NCBI GenBank assembly: GCA_963675135.1
Contig: OY776122.1
Span: 14,988,881 to 15,052,880 of the forward strand
DNA length: 64,000 nucleotides
From: Galeopsis tetrahit
Taxonomy: Eukaryota; Streptophyta; Magnoliopsida; Lamiales; Lamiaceae
Direction of reading: 5' to 3'
Part shown: positions 54,975 to 64,000 of the stretch, piece after piece
Layout: the number at the start of each line of letters is the position of its first letter
How positions within the stretch are numbered: the first letter of the stretch is position 1
Translations under genes and position numbers: made by a program
Notes under the pieces: model-generated
What the model saw: only the letters and a program-made list of their open reading frames with translations
Databases searched by the model: none
Told to the model about the DNA's origin: nothing

Positions 54975-57885
54975 TGTGAAATGACAAATGTTTTTAGGGC
55001 TACAGAGGCGTTAGAGGTAGTTATTTCTACAGACATGAATAATATTCTGAATGCCCTTTTTACAAATGAGGAGATTGTGTGTGCTCTGAAAGATGTTAGT
55101 CCGCTTAAGGCTCTGGGATCTGATGGTTTTTCAGCTGCGTTTTCCCAAAATGCTTGGAGTATTATTGGGGAGACAGTTACGGAGCAAATGTTGAACGTAC
55201 TTAATAATGGCCATTCTCTTGTAGATTGGAATCAAACGGTGATTACGCTTATCCCTAAAATTAAGAATCCGACGTTGGTGGCACATTTCAGGCCTATTAG
55301 TTTATGCAATGTCACATGTCGTATTTTGGCCAGGACTATCACTAATAGAATGAAGTTGGTACTTGATGGTGTCATCGACCAAAGTCAGAGTGCGTTTATC
55401 CCGGCCAGGTTGATAATGTATAACATCCTCATTGCTTTTGAGTGTTTGCACTGGATTCGAACTAAGAAGAGTAGACAAGAAGTGGCGGCGCTTAAGTTAG
55501 ACATGAGTAAGACTTATGATAAAGTGGAATGGGTGTTTTTAAAAGTTGTGATGGAGAAAATAGGTTTTTCGGGGTTGTGGATTAATCTGATTATGAGGTG
55601 TATTATGTCAGTACACTACTCGTTTAAGGTGAATGGAGAGGTCTCGGGTAAAGTTATCCTCTCTAGGGGTCTCCGACAGGGGGACCCCTTGTCTCCTTAC
55701 TTGTTTGTGATTTGTGCTCATGATCTTTCCTCGTTGATTCACAAAGGAATTAGGGAGAAGAAATTCTCTAGTGTTACTATTGTGCGTGGGGCTCCGGTTA
55801 TTTCCCACCTGTTTTTTGCGGATGATAGTTTGTTGTTCTTCAAAACCACGAGAAGGGAATGTGAGAATATTAAAGCCTGCTTGGGTTTATATGAGGCGGC
55901 TTCGGGGTAATTGATTAATTACGATAAATCAGTCATTAGTTTCAGCGATTGCACTCCCACTTTTGAGAAGGAAACTATCAAGGGGATTCTTAATATCAGG
56001 CTGTCCCAAGGACATGAACTTTACCTTGGGTTGCCCACTTTCTCTGCGCGAAAAAAGAAGCTTCAGTTTCAATATTTGGTGGATCGTGTGGTGTCTAGGC
56101 TGGATTCGTGGAGCTGCAAAGCATTCTCTAATGGTGGTAAGGAAATTCTCATTAAAGTTGTTCTTCAAGCAATTTTATCATATTCTATGTCGTACTTTAG
56201 AATCCTAGTTTCTACATGTAATATTATTGAGAGGGTGATTGCTAATTTTTGGTGGGGTAGAAATGAGAATTCAAATAGGTTACATTGGAAGAAATGGCAC
56301 ACTTTGTGTGTCCCTAAAGTTGAGGGAAGTTTGGGCTTTAGGCAAATGGTGGCTTTTAACCGAGCCTTGATGGCAAAACAGGCTTGGAGGATGATTGTCC
56401 AGTCTCACTCTTTGGTAGCCCGTTTATTTAAAGTCAGGTATTTTAAATTTGTTGATATTCTCGAGGCTGAAACTGGGTCAAACCATTCGTATTTATGGAG
56501 ATCAATATGTTGGACTATGCCACTAATTAGAGAGAATGTTAGATGGAAAGTGGTAGACGAGAGGTCTATTCATGTCTATAAGGATGCTTGGGTTGATGGG
56601 TTAAAATCAGGGAGAATTGAGTCTTGTATTGCTAGCGGTTCCATGGTTAGTCGATTTATCAGAGAGGGCCGAACCTGGAATGAAGGGTTAATTCGCCAGA
56701 CTTTTCTTCCTTTTGAGTGTGATGCGATCCTTCTTACGCCAATTCAGGGGGATGGACAGAGGGACGTAAGGCGGTGAGTTGCTGGGCAGAACGACGTGTA
56801 TTCGGTGGCATCGGGCTACGATCTTGAAAACAAATCGGAGGAGGAGATTGGCCCATGTAACAATGGAGCTGTGAAGTCTTTCTGGAATAGAATTTGGCAT
56901 TTGAAAATTCCTCCTAAAGTTCGTATCTTTGCTTGAAAAATGGCTAATGAAATAGTTGCTACGGAAGGAAATCTTTTGAGACACCATGTCCCGACTCAAG
57001 CTAAGTGTGGGGTTTGTGGATGTTCGTTTGCCTCTACTTCCCATGTTCTGTTTTTCTGTCCCTCGGTGAGGAAGGTTTGGAAAGGAATGGGCTTTTGGCA
57101 TTATCTTAAGTTTAAAGAGCACCTGGGCATTGTTGATCTTTTGGATAATCGGGAGATTGGTGACTATAGCATTGGCCTTGATAGGATTTTCATGATGGCT
57201 TGGGCAATATGGAAGGAAAGATGTAATTGGCTCCATAATGGAGATCATAAGACTGGACCTCGTTTTGACCTTAAGTTATCATCTTTGGATTGGGCTGTTC
57301 GGTTCCTTGATGATTTCCAATCTAAGAATTTTTCGGTTGTTGAGAGGGATGACCTTCATTTCTTTGTTCATGGAGATGCTCGGTGGCTGGTTTTTGTTGA
57401 TGCGGCGTATAATCCCTCGTGTGAGGTCTATGTTATTGGGTATGTAATTGGTTTTGTGAAGGGTGAAGTGTTTGCTGCTGGTATGCAAAAAATTGAGAGG
57501 GTGAAGTCAGTACTGTAAGCGGAATTGGCTGCGATCAAGATTGGCATAGACAAATGTATTGCATTGCAAATTACTAAGGTTCAGATATTTACGAATTCGG
57601 CGGATACTGAGAAAGCTATCTACGACCCTAGGGCTTGCACAGGTATTGGTGGGTCGCTTATCCCAGATTTACACAGTCGCTTGAGATATTTCCTAGTGTG
57701 GGAAATCTGCAAAATCTCAAGAAGTTTTAATGGCATTGCTCATAATCTGGCACAATCGACTGTTGACTCTCATTTTCCTCAAGATTGGATTGGAGTAGAT
57801 ATTCCAACATGGATTCAAGATCAATTTTCTCGTTACCTGTAATGTTCTTCTCGATCCTGAGACTGTGTTCTCAAAAAAAAAAAAA
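54975..57885 (+). mobile_element. 5'-truncated LINE with RT, zf-RVT and RNase H
   Basis: A single reading frame runs from 54981 to 57842 with no frame shift but four in-frame stops: TAA at 55908, TGA at 56775, TGA near 56934 and TAA at 57516. The RT shows ALKDVSPLKALGSDGFSAAF, RGLRQGDPLSPYLF and FADDSLLFF. The zf-RVT motif is CGVCGCSFASTSHVLFFC near 57004, and the RNase H part has VFVDAAYNPS, AELAAIKIGIDK and GIAHNLAQS. The element ends in an A run at about 57873-57885. It starts just before the RT, so the endonuclease and ORF1 are missing. It is close to the LINE at 14481-19444. Confidence 0.92.
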
Positions 57886-58110
57886 ACTCATATAACACAC
57901 ACATTTACCCTTCCTCTCAATCTCTCTCAAATGTTTATACATGAAACCCTAACCCTCTTTCTCACTTTCATCGCTCTCCATCTCACACACTATCTCGAAG
58001 CTTCTTCTCTGACACCATAACTCTCTCTCTCTCTCTCCCATCGAAATTTCTCCCCTCGAAACCCTACATCTGTAGCACTGTGTAAGCATAAGATAACATA
58101 TAAACCTTTA
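57886..58110 (+). promoter_or_regulatory. Pyrimidine-rich leader-like segment
   Basis: Just after the LINE tail the plus strand is rich in C and T (CCTTCCTCTCAATCTCTCTC, a (CT)n run at about 58021-58040, CCCTCGAAACCCTACATCTG) and ends at a possible splice donor (TGTAAGC). This resembles a plant 5' untranslated exon, but no coding exon follows that I can recognise. It may be the orphan leader of a lost gene. Confidence 0.3.
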
Positions 58111-60165
58111 TTCTTTCTCTATTTCTTTCCCTTCTATATCTTTTATTAATAATTTTTTCTTTAGTGAAATTTCTAAACTCAAGATTACAGGAACTTTAAA
58201 TCATTTTCTTGTTGGTGAAATTTCTAGATCTAAACCCCAAACCTCTTGTTGAAGCTCTCTCTCATTTCAATGGAGTCAGACTTTGTTATCGTTGATTCAC
58301 TAGTTCGAGTGATTTGTGATTTTTATGAAAATTTGATGGCCAACAGACGCTCACTTATTATTTGCGTGATTGCTTGTATTTGTACTCAATTTTAATATCA
58401 CAATTGTTGAATACTTGCGTTTTAGATAGAAAAGTCACCAAGTTCGGTAAATATTGCCAATAGCTTGTGTTTTCCTATTTTAATAAGGAGATGAATGCAA
58501 AAGGTAAAAGGAATCACAAGTTAATCGAAGGAAAGCTCACGGAAGTGTCATGGAGTTGTCCAGGTCAATAAACAAGCAAAAAACAAGCTAAATGAGTTAA
58601 AAATATGCTAACAAAAAGGATGTTCGTTCATGGTTGCATGCCTACAAGATCGTGTACAAAGCAAAGTACATAGAGTTTCAGCAATTTCGGTTGTGCACGA
58701 CCAAAATTCTCGACTGTGCATAACTGCACATCTCATACACCACATAAAAATAAATCGCAAATAGACTTTTAACCGTGCACGACTGAACACATAACGAGTC
58801 GTGCATCACCAAAATTTTGCATTTTCTTATCATGGCTTAGAGACACGTGCGAGACCATGGAGGGAGGCATAACAAGCTATTTTTTGGATTTAAAAAAGAT
58901 GGCATCCATATGAGAGTATGGAAATCCATTCCAAGCGTTCATTCATCGATTACAAGCATGTCTAACTATTTTTCTACATAGATTACCATAGATTAAATTA
59001 TTTTCCATAAATTAACTTCAATTTATGTTGTAATTTCACTTGCAAGCAAATAAATTCAAGAAGTTTCGTAGTATTTCATTTTTTTTTTAGTTATTTTTCA
59101 TTCAAGTGGTGATATATTTCCTTAATTCAAATATTTTGTTATTATTTATCATGGGTAAGTTCTACTTCCTAGTTTAATTTAGTCATGAGCTAAATTTCTT
59201 CGTGTTTGGGTGTTTAAAATTATGTATGTTATTGATTTTTAGCTTAATTTGAATTGTCTATTTCTGTTGGGGTGCGTTGATTAGATTATTGAATATTTGT
59301 CTGATTAATTGTATAATTTCAATTGATGTAAAATTATTAGTGCGTATATTTGATGTATAATAGTTTTTTTTTTTTTTTGCCTTTTAATATATCTTAACAA
59401 AATTTTAAAATTATACCAATTCTTTAAATTTATATTTAGTGAGATTGTCCTTAAAAAAAAACAAGTTAGAGTAAGTATATATATTTTGTTCCTATCTCAT
59501 TGTAACTATCACATCACATTTGCACTGTCTTAAGAATTTAGTAATGTTGTTCAAAATTTTAAATAAATTTCACTTAAAATATCATCTCATATTTAATGGT
59601 AAAAGTCATGAGATTGATGGGAGAAGTCAAATGCACACTATTATGAGTGTCTTTGTTTTATATGAATCATTTATATGTTTCAATTATATTAACCTACGTG
59701 TTTCAACTTGACTATTATTATGTTTCTATATACATAATTAACATTGTTTTAATGAAGATAACAAAACAAGATTTGTGATATGTTGTCCTGTTACATTAAC
59801 TTACACAGTTTAACTAAAACTTGTGTTATGTTTCAATTAAAATTAATGTTATGTTTCAATCAAACCTAATATTATGTTTCATTTTTGTGCACCAGTTGTA
59901 CGATACAACTTGTGCATATAAGACTGACTCGAATAAAAAATAGAGTGAACCAAGTTTTATTTATTTAAGTGAGACAATGAAGTGTTGATTTTTGTAATAG
60001 TACACATGTTAGTATACATGTTATGCACGTTCAATAAATAAAATATAATATGTAACTATATTTTCAACATAATGAAAATATCTCTTGCTAACCAATTAAC
60101 ATCTTTTCCGAAAATCTGTGGTTGATAATAAATGGCGAACACAATATAGTCAAGATATCGAGACA
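58111..60165. other. Intergenic DNA with possible retroelement debris
   Basis: At 58600-58860 phrases such as GTGCACGACC, CGTGCACGACTG and CGAGTCGTGCATCACC recall both the 12.6-13.1 kb minisatellite and plant LTR sequences, but I found no borders. The rest is AT-rich with no gene. Confidence 0.35.
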
Positions 60166-60420
60166 ACTTGGCATGCTTTTATCATTTGTTAGTTTGCGGT
60201 AGTTTGCATGACGTAACACATAGTGCAAACAAATTCTTTAGCATGTTTTTATATTTTGTCGGTTTGCGGTAGTAGCATGACGTAGCACAAATTTATAATG
60301 CAAGAAAATTCTTTGGCATGCTTTTGTCTTTTGTCCATTTGCGGTAGTTGCATGACGTAGCACACATTTATAAATGATATTAGATTGAGTTATAATGCAA
60401 GCAAATTCTTTAGCAGGTTT
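60166..60420. repeat. About 85-bp repeat, three copies
   Basis: Three imperfect units carry the phrases GGCATGCTTTT, GGTTTGCGGTAGT, GCATGACGTAGCACA and ATAATGCAAGCAAATTCTTT in the same order. They start near 60169, 60238 and 60315. No coding function is visible. Confidence 0.75.
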
Positions 60421-60931
60421 GAGTTTTATTTTGAGGCGTGAGCTCGACAAATAAAATTTGAGTTAATTTTCATGTCTATGTGGAGATTGTGGGAGGAGAC
60501 ATGTGACAAAACTTGGAATGGGGTTTGCATCGATGCAACAAATTATATGTATTTGGCTAAGGGTTTTATTATTGAGTGGACGACTACTGATCATACTCAA
60601 GTGTGTACAAAATAATGTGTTCAAAAGTGTGTAGCATGACATTGTTTTTATTCTTATAAGTTTTGTTATTGCTGCTAAGAGTTTTATTGCCCAGTGGACG
60701 ACTACTCATACTCATACCCAATTAGTATTCTTTTTATCCCAAAATTATTTTAAGTTAAATTTTACTTTGTCAACAGTTAAACCATTCAATTTGGTTAATT
60801 TTTAATTTTGAAGCCCAGGATAAACATCTACTATGTGCATGTAATCATTCTATGAAAATTGATAGTTTAATTTAATTGAGTACAATTGCCTCTTAGATGA
60901 TGATTTGTCGTCCACTATCAATTTATCATAA
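60421..60931. other. AT-rich spacer with a short direct duplication
   Basis: GGTTTTATTATTGAGTGGACGACTACTGATC near 60563 reappears as GTTTTATTGCCCAGTGGACG followed by ACTACTCATAC near 60682. Otherwise no gene or repeat is assigned. Confidence 0.45.
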
Positions 60932-61569
60932 TGTTATGACTTGTCTCAACATAAACGAATACTAATGATAAACTCAATCAACTCACAAGAGATCAAATGA
61001 ATCAAAGAAAATAACAAAACACAGATTTACGTGGTTCGATCAAGATGATCTATGTCCACGGAGGATGGAGACTCTCTTTCACTAGTATGAATAAAATGTT
61101 ACAGATTACAAGTATTGATCACTCAAACAACTTGCCCACTCACTCAACTAATCAACCAACACAACTAGTACAAGATATGGTGTGTTTATAGATGAATAAT
61201 GTCCTATTGAATTGTTAATAACTAATTCCCCAACTGCCACGAAATAAAATAACCGATTAGAAACTAATTATGGAAACTAACAAAACCAGTCGACTTGACT
61301 CAACTGATTTGCCTATCAACTGATATGGCCTCAAGTGACTTGGACCTCAACTATGCTGATAAGATCAGAAGACATAAACTCAGAAGAGTTGTCCTATCAC
61401 TATCAGATGAGATAACTCTTAATCAGATGCCATGACCTATCCGTTGAGATGACCAAACTTCCTCAGCTAATCTGATCCAAAACCAGATGACTTCCAAATA
61501 ATACGACTCTTCTTCTATCATGAACTAGAATCAACTAAGGCAACATCCAATTTGCATTACTTCATAACA
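60932..61569. mobile_element. Solo LTR, probably Copia-like
   Basis: The 638-bp segment starts TGTTATGA and ends with the perfect inverse TCATAACA. The 5-bp flanks CATAA (60927-60931) and CATAC (61570-61574) match at four of five bases, an aged duplication. It contains ATTTACGTGGTTCGATC and GTCCACGG phrases that I recognise from plant Copia-type LTRs, and TTTATAG near 61181 as a possible TATA region. No internal region is present, so it is a solo LTR. Confidence 0.75.
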
Positions 61570-61574
61570 CATAC

Positions 61575-63880
61575 AATTAGTAAGTGAACTACATTAGTTT
61601 TTTCTACTTTTTCTTTATATAATTTTTTTTAGTACCAATACAGCGGTACATAAGAAAAACATTATTTTGGAATTGAATAATGCATTTACTCTTTATTAGA
61701 TCTGTATGACATAAACTATGATAATGGGGAAAATTTATACTTTTGTATTTTATTTTGGTCTTTTTTTTTAATGTAAAACAATTTTTTTACAAATTAAGAG
61801 TTGATTACTTAATTAGCTAGAAAAAAAATCAAATGATTTTAATTATATTACTGTGATGTTTGTATGTTAATGATTGTTTCAATTAGTGAAATTATTTCAC
61901 ACATTTTGTATTTTAACTTTGGTTACTTGATATAGTATTACTCCATGCATTCTATAATAAGTGAAGTTTTTGTTTTTTTTGTTGAAATTAAAAAAGGTTA
62001 ATAAATTTGCCCATAATTAATAAACGATACCTCTAATCACAGTCCTTAATTAAAAAAATTCATTCAAACAAAAAATAAATAAATATATTCATATATGGTT
62101 GTATAATTGTATGTAGAGATGACCACCTTATATACTAATAGGAATTTTAGATTGATTATTTGTCATTTTGTGGTTAATTTTGCTTATATGTAATAATTTT
62201 AATGAAATTGTTAATTTTAAAAAGTATGATGTGTAATTAAGTTATTGATTGATATTGAAAGTTGATTTACATTTATTAAGAATTCTTTTAATATTACTTA
62301 AATTGTTTGTTTTCAAAATTTTATTATTTTTTATTAAATTGTTGTATCAAGAAAATTTCACGTCTCATTTCATCTCCTTCTCAAAAAAATTTAACTGTTT
62401 TTTAAAAAAAAATTATTTAAATATATAATATAATATAAATATTTATTTTATTGACATTCTGCGTAATACGCTGATGCTCATCTAGTTAGTTAATAAAAGT
62501 AAGTTAAAAATTTAGAGATTTTCGAAAGTTACAAAAGAAGGTGTAATGGAAATAAATAGTGCAAAATATGTTAAAACATCATTTAATTGTGTAAAAAAAA
62601 AAATATACAAACCAAAATATCACTTATCGTAGAACGAATGAATCATTATATAGTCATTGGTGAGTAATGATATAAACCCGGTGATGAGTTTCTTATGGAA
62701 CCCATCAATTGCATAAATCACATGTACACTTTAAAATGTACAAACATTTTATGCAACTGGCGGATTTCAAAAGAAACACACCATCTAGTTTTATGGGATT
62801 AAAATTTTTTTAGTCCAACAAGTTGGATTGATTTTAAATTTGGTTCGAACGGATTACACATTTTGATTTCGGTCTAATAAGTATGCTCAAATTTTGAAAA
62901 TTGTATTTTTACTTATAATAGCAGGTCACCAAACAAGTCAACACACATTTTATTTTAATTTTCATTTTTTTTAATATGTGACATTTTTTTATATTTTTAT
63001 ATCAATTAAAGACTTATTTATATTTATTAATTCATAAAAATTATGAATATAAGATAAAATACTAAATAATATTTTTTAAAAATTGAAAATAAATTGAGAA
63101 TAATATTTAAATTAGTAAATAATTTTTCATAAAATCGATTATAATATGAAAAAATATCAAATAAATTGTATTTTTTAATTTTTCAATAAATACATTTAAA
63201 ATTATTATGTATTTTTTAATTTTTCAATAAATACATTAATTACTAAATAATTTAAATATATCATATAATAAAAAATACACTTACTATAAAAAAAATAATT
63301 TTTTATTAATAAATAAAAATGTAATAAAAGGATTAGTCAAACTTACCTTTTTCATAAGTTAAATTTATGTGAGATTCATACATCATAAAAAAAAAATTCC
63401 TATTAGTTAGGGGATAAAATTATGGAATGTGGTAATAAAATAATTAAAAACAAACTTATCGGTATTAGTTAAGTGCAAATTATTTAAAAAAACCAAAATA
63501 ATTTGGTGTATATTTAACTTGATAAACATACAATAAAAAAGTCTACTAAAAAAAAGTTTCACCCATTAAAATAGAAGGAGATTGAGATTCTTATCTTGAC
63601 CAATATTTTCCAGACCTAAAACCTTTATTTATTTCTTTTAATATTGCTTCCTTCAATTTGTAAATACTTTCATACTTTCCTTTTTAACGATATCTTTAAT
63701 TTTATACAAGTATTATTACTTTTTTTATGCATACATAAAAGGTAACTCACTTTTTTTACTTTATATATATAATTTTACAAAATTATTTCTCAAAATTTCC
63801 TTTTTTAATTATATTATTATTAGTAATTTTATTTTGGGGGTGGAGCGGTTATTACACATAATATAAAGAATAAAAAAAAA
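61575..63880. other. AT-rich intergenic DNA, no gene
   Basis: Extremely AT-rich with many A and T runs. At 61940-61975 ACTCCATGCATTCTATAATA resembles one end of a Stowaway-like MITE, but I could not find the other end. Nothing else is assigned. Confidence 0.45.
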
Positions 63881-63921
63881 ATAGAGCATATTAAATGCCA
63901 AAGGAAGCGTTGGAAACTCAG

Positions 63922-64000
63922 TATATATAAAATCAATCGACCGCAATCATCAACTTTTCTTCTTCTCTCTCTCTCTCATCTTACTCTATAGCTGTGTGTA
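63922..64000 (+). promoter_or_regulatory. Core promoter at the window edge
   Basis: TATATATAAA at 63922-63931 is a good plant TATA box. About 30 bases on, CAATCATCAAC could hold the transcription start, followed by a pyrimidine patch (TTCTTCTTCTCTCTCTC) typical of plant 5' leaders. A plus-strand gene probably begins just past the right end of the window. Confidence 0.55.

Noticed and set aside
57886..58110. A real host gene starting after the LINE
   Set aside because: The segment looks like a leader exon, but no coding exon with a recognisable product follows in the next 6 kb. It is kept only as a weak regulatory entry.
1..64000. tRNA or rRNA genes
   Set aside because: I looked for paired A and B boxes and conserved rRNA blocks. 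Only one B-box-like motif (50660-50680) was seen, inside a retroinsert.

Overview
The window is nuclear DNA of a flowering plant, most likely a eudicot. The evidence is the spliced dolichol-mannosyltransferase ALG3 gene with plant-type exons, the chloroplast import receptor TOC159, a plant-type TSPO protein, an NPK1/ANP-type kinase remnant, plant L1-type LINEs with zf-RVT and RNase H tails, and very AT-rich DNA between genes. A Lamiales or other asterid source is only a guess. I saw no bacterial gene layout, no rRNA or tRNA gene, and no CRISPR array.

Host genes are few and lie as islands. ALG3 is on the minus strand at 5803-10377 with 13 coding exons. A broken first exon of an NPK1-like MAP kinase kinase kinase lies at 34027-34884 (minus), split by a MITE. 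TSPO is an intronless plus-strand gene at 37830-38375 with ABRE-like boxes upstream. An AlkB-like 2-oxoglutarate/Fe(II) dioxygenase of four exons lies tail-to-tail with it at 38850-40560 (minus). TOC159 is a large intronless minus-strand gene at 43372-47346. A core promoter with a TATA box sits at the right edge (about 63922) and points to a gene beyond the window.

Most of the rest is transposon debris. There are about nine LINE copies or fragments: 1-720, 1028-4620, 14481-19444, 24551-32440, 25455-28884, 40740-42660, 48000-48410, 53104-53240 and 54975-57885. They fall into two lineages, one ending after the zf-RVT domain and one with an added RNase H domain. The region 24.55-32.44 kb is a three-layer nest with readable target-site duplications: an old LINE is cut by a solo LTR (TSD GCTTG), which is cut by a younger LINE on the opposite strand (15-bp TSD GTCTTATTTATTGTT). 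A second solo LTR lies at 60932-61569.

Many DNA-transposon derivatives have boundaries that can be read directly. hAT-type MITEs with 8-bp duplications lie at 23655-24060, 34255-34738, 35450-36929, 35901-36510 and 48416-49095. Elements with 9-bp (Mutator-type) duplications lie at 1756-2163 and 19916-21942. A Tourist-like element with TAA duplications lies at 7648-8049 in an ALG3 intron, and Stowaway-like elements flanked by TA lie at 10664-10988, 11605-11831 and 22306-22597. Several of the hAT-type elements share TAGGGnTG ends but carry unrelated short-period GC-rich palindromes just inside them. Two minisatellites (about 12.59-13.14 kb and 22.92-24.24 kb) and a smaller repeat block (about 60.17-60.42 kb) complete the picture.

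The genes do not form a pathway or cluster. I found no convincing undescribed system. The most informative content is the nested insertion history and the shared architecture of the MITEs.
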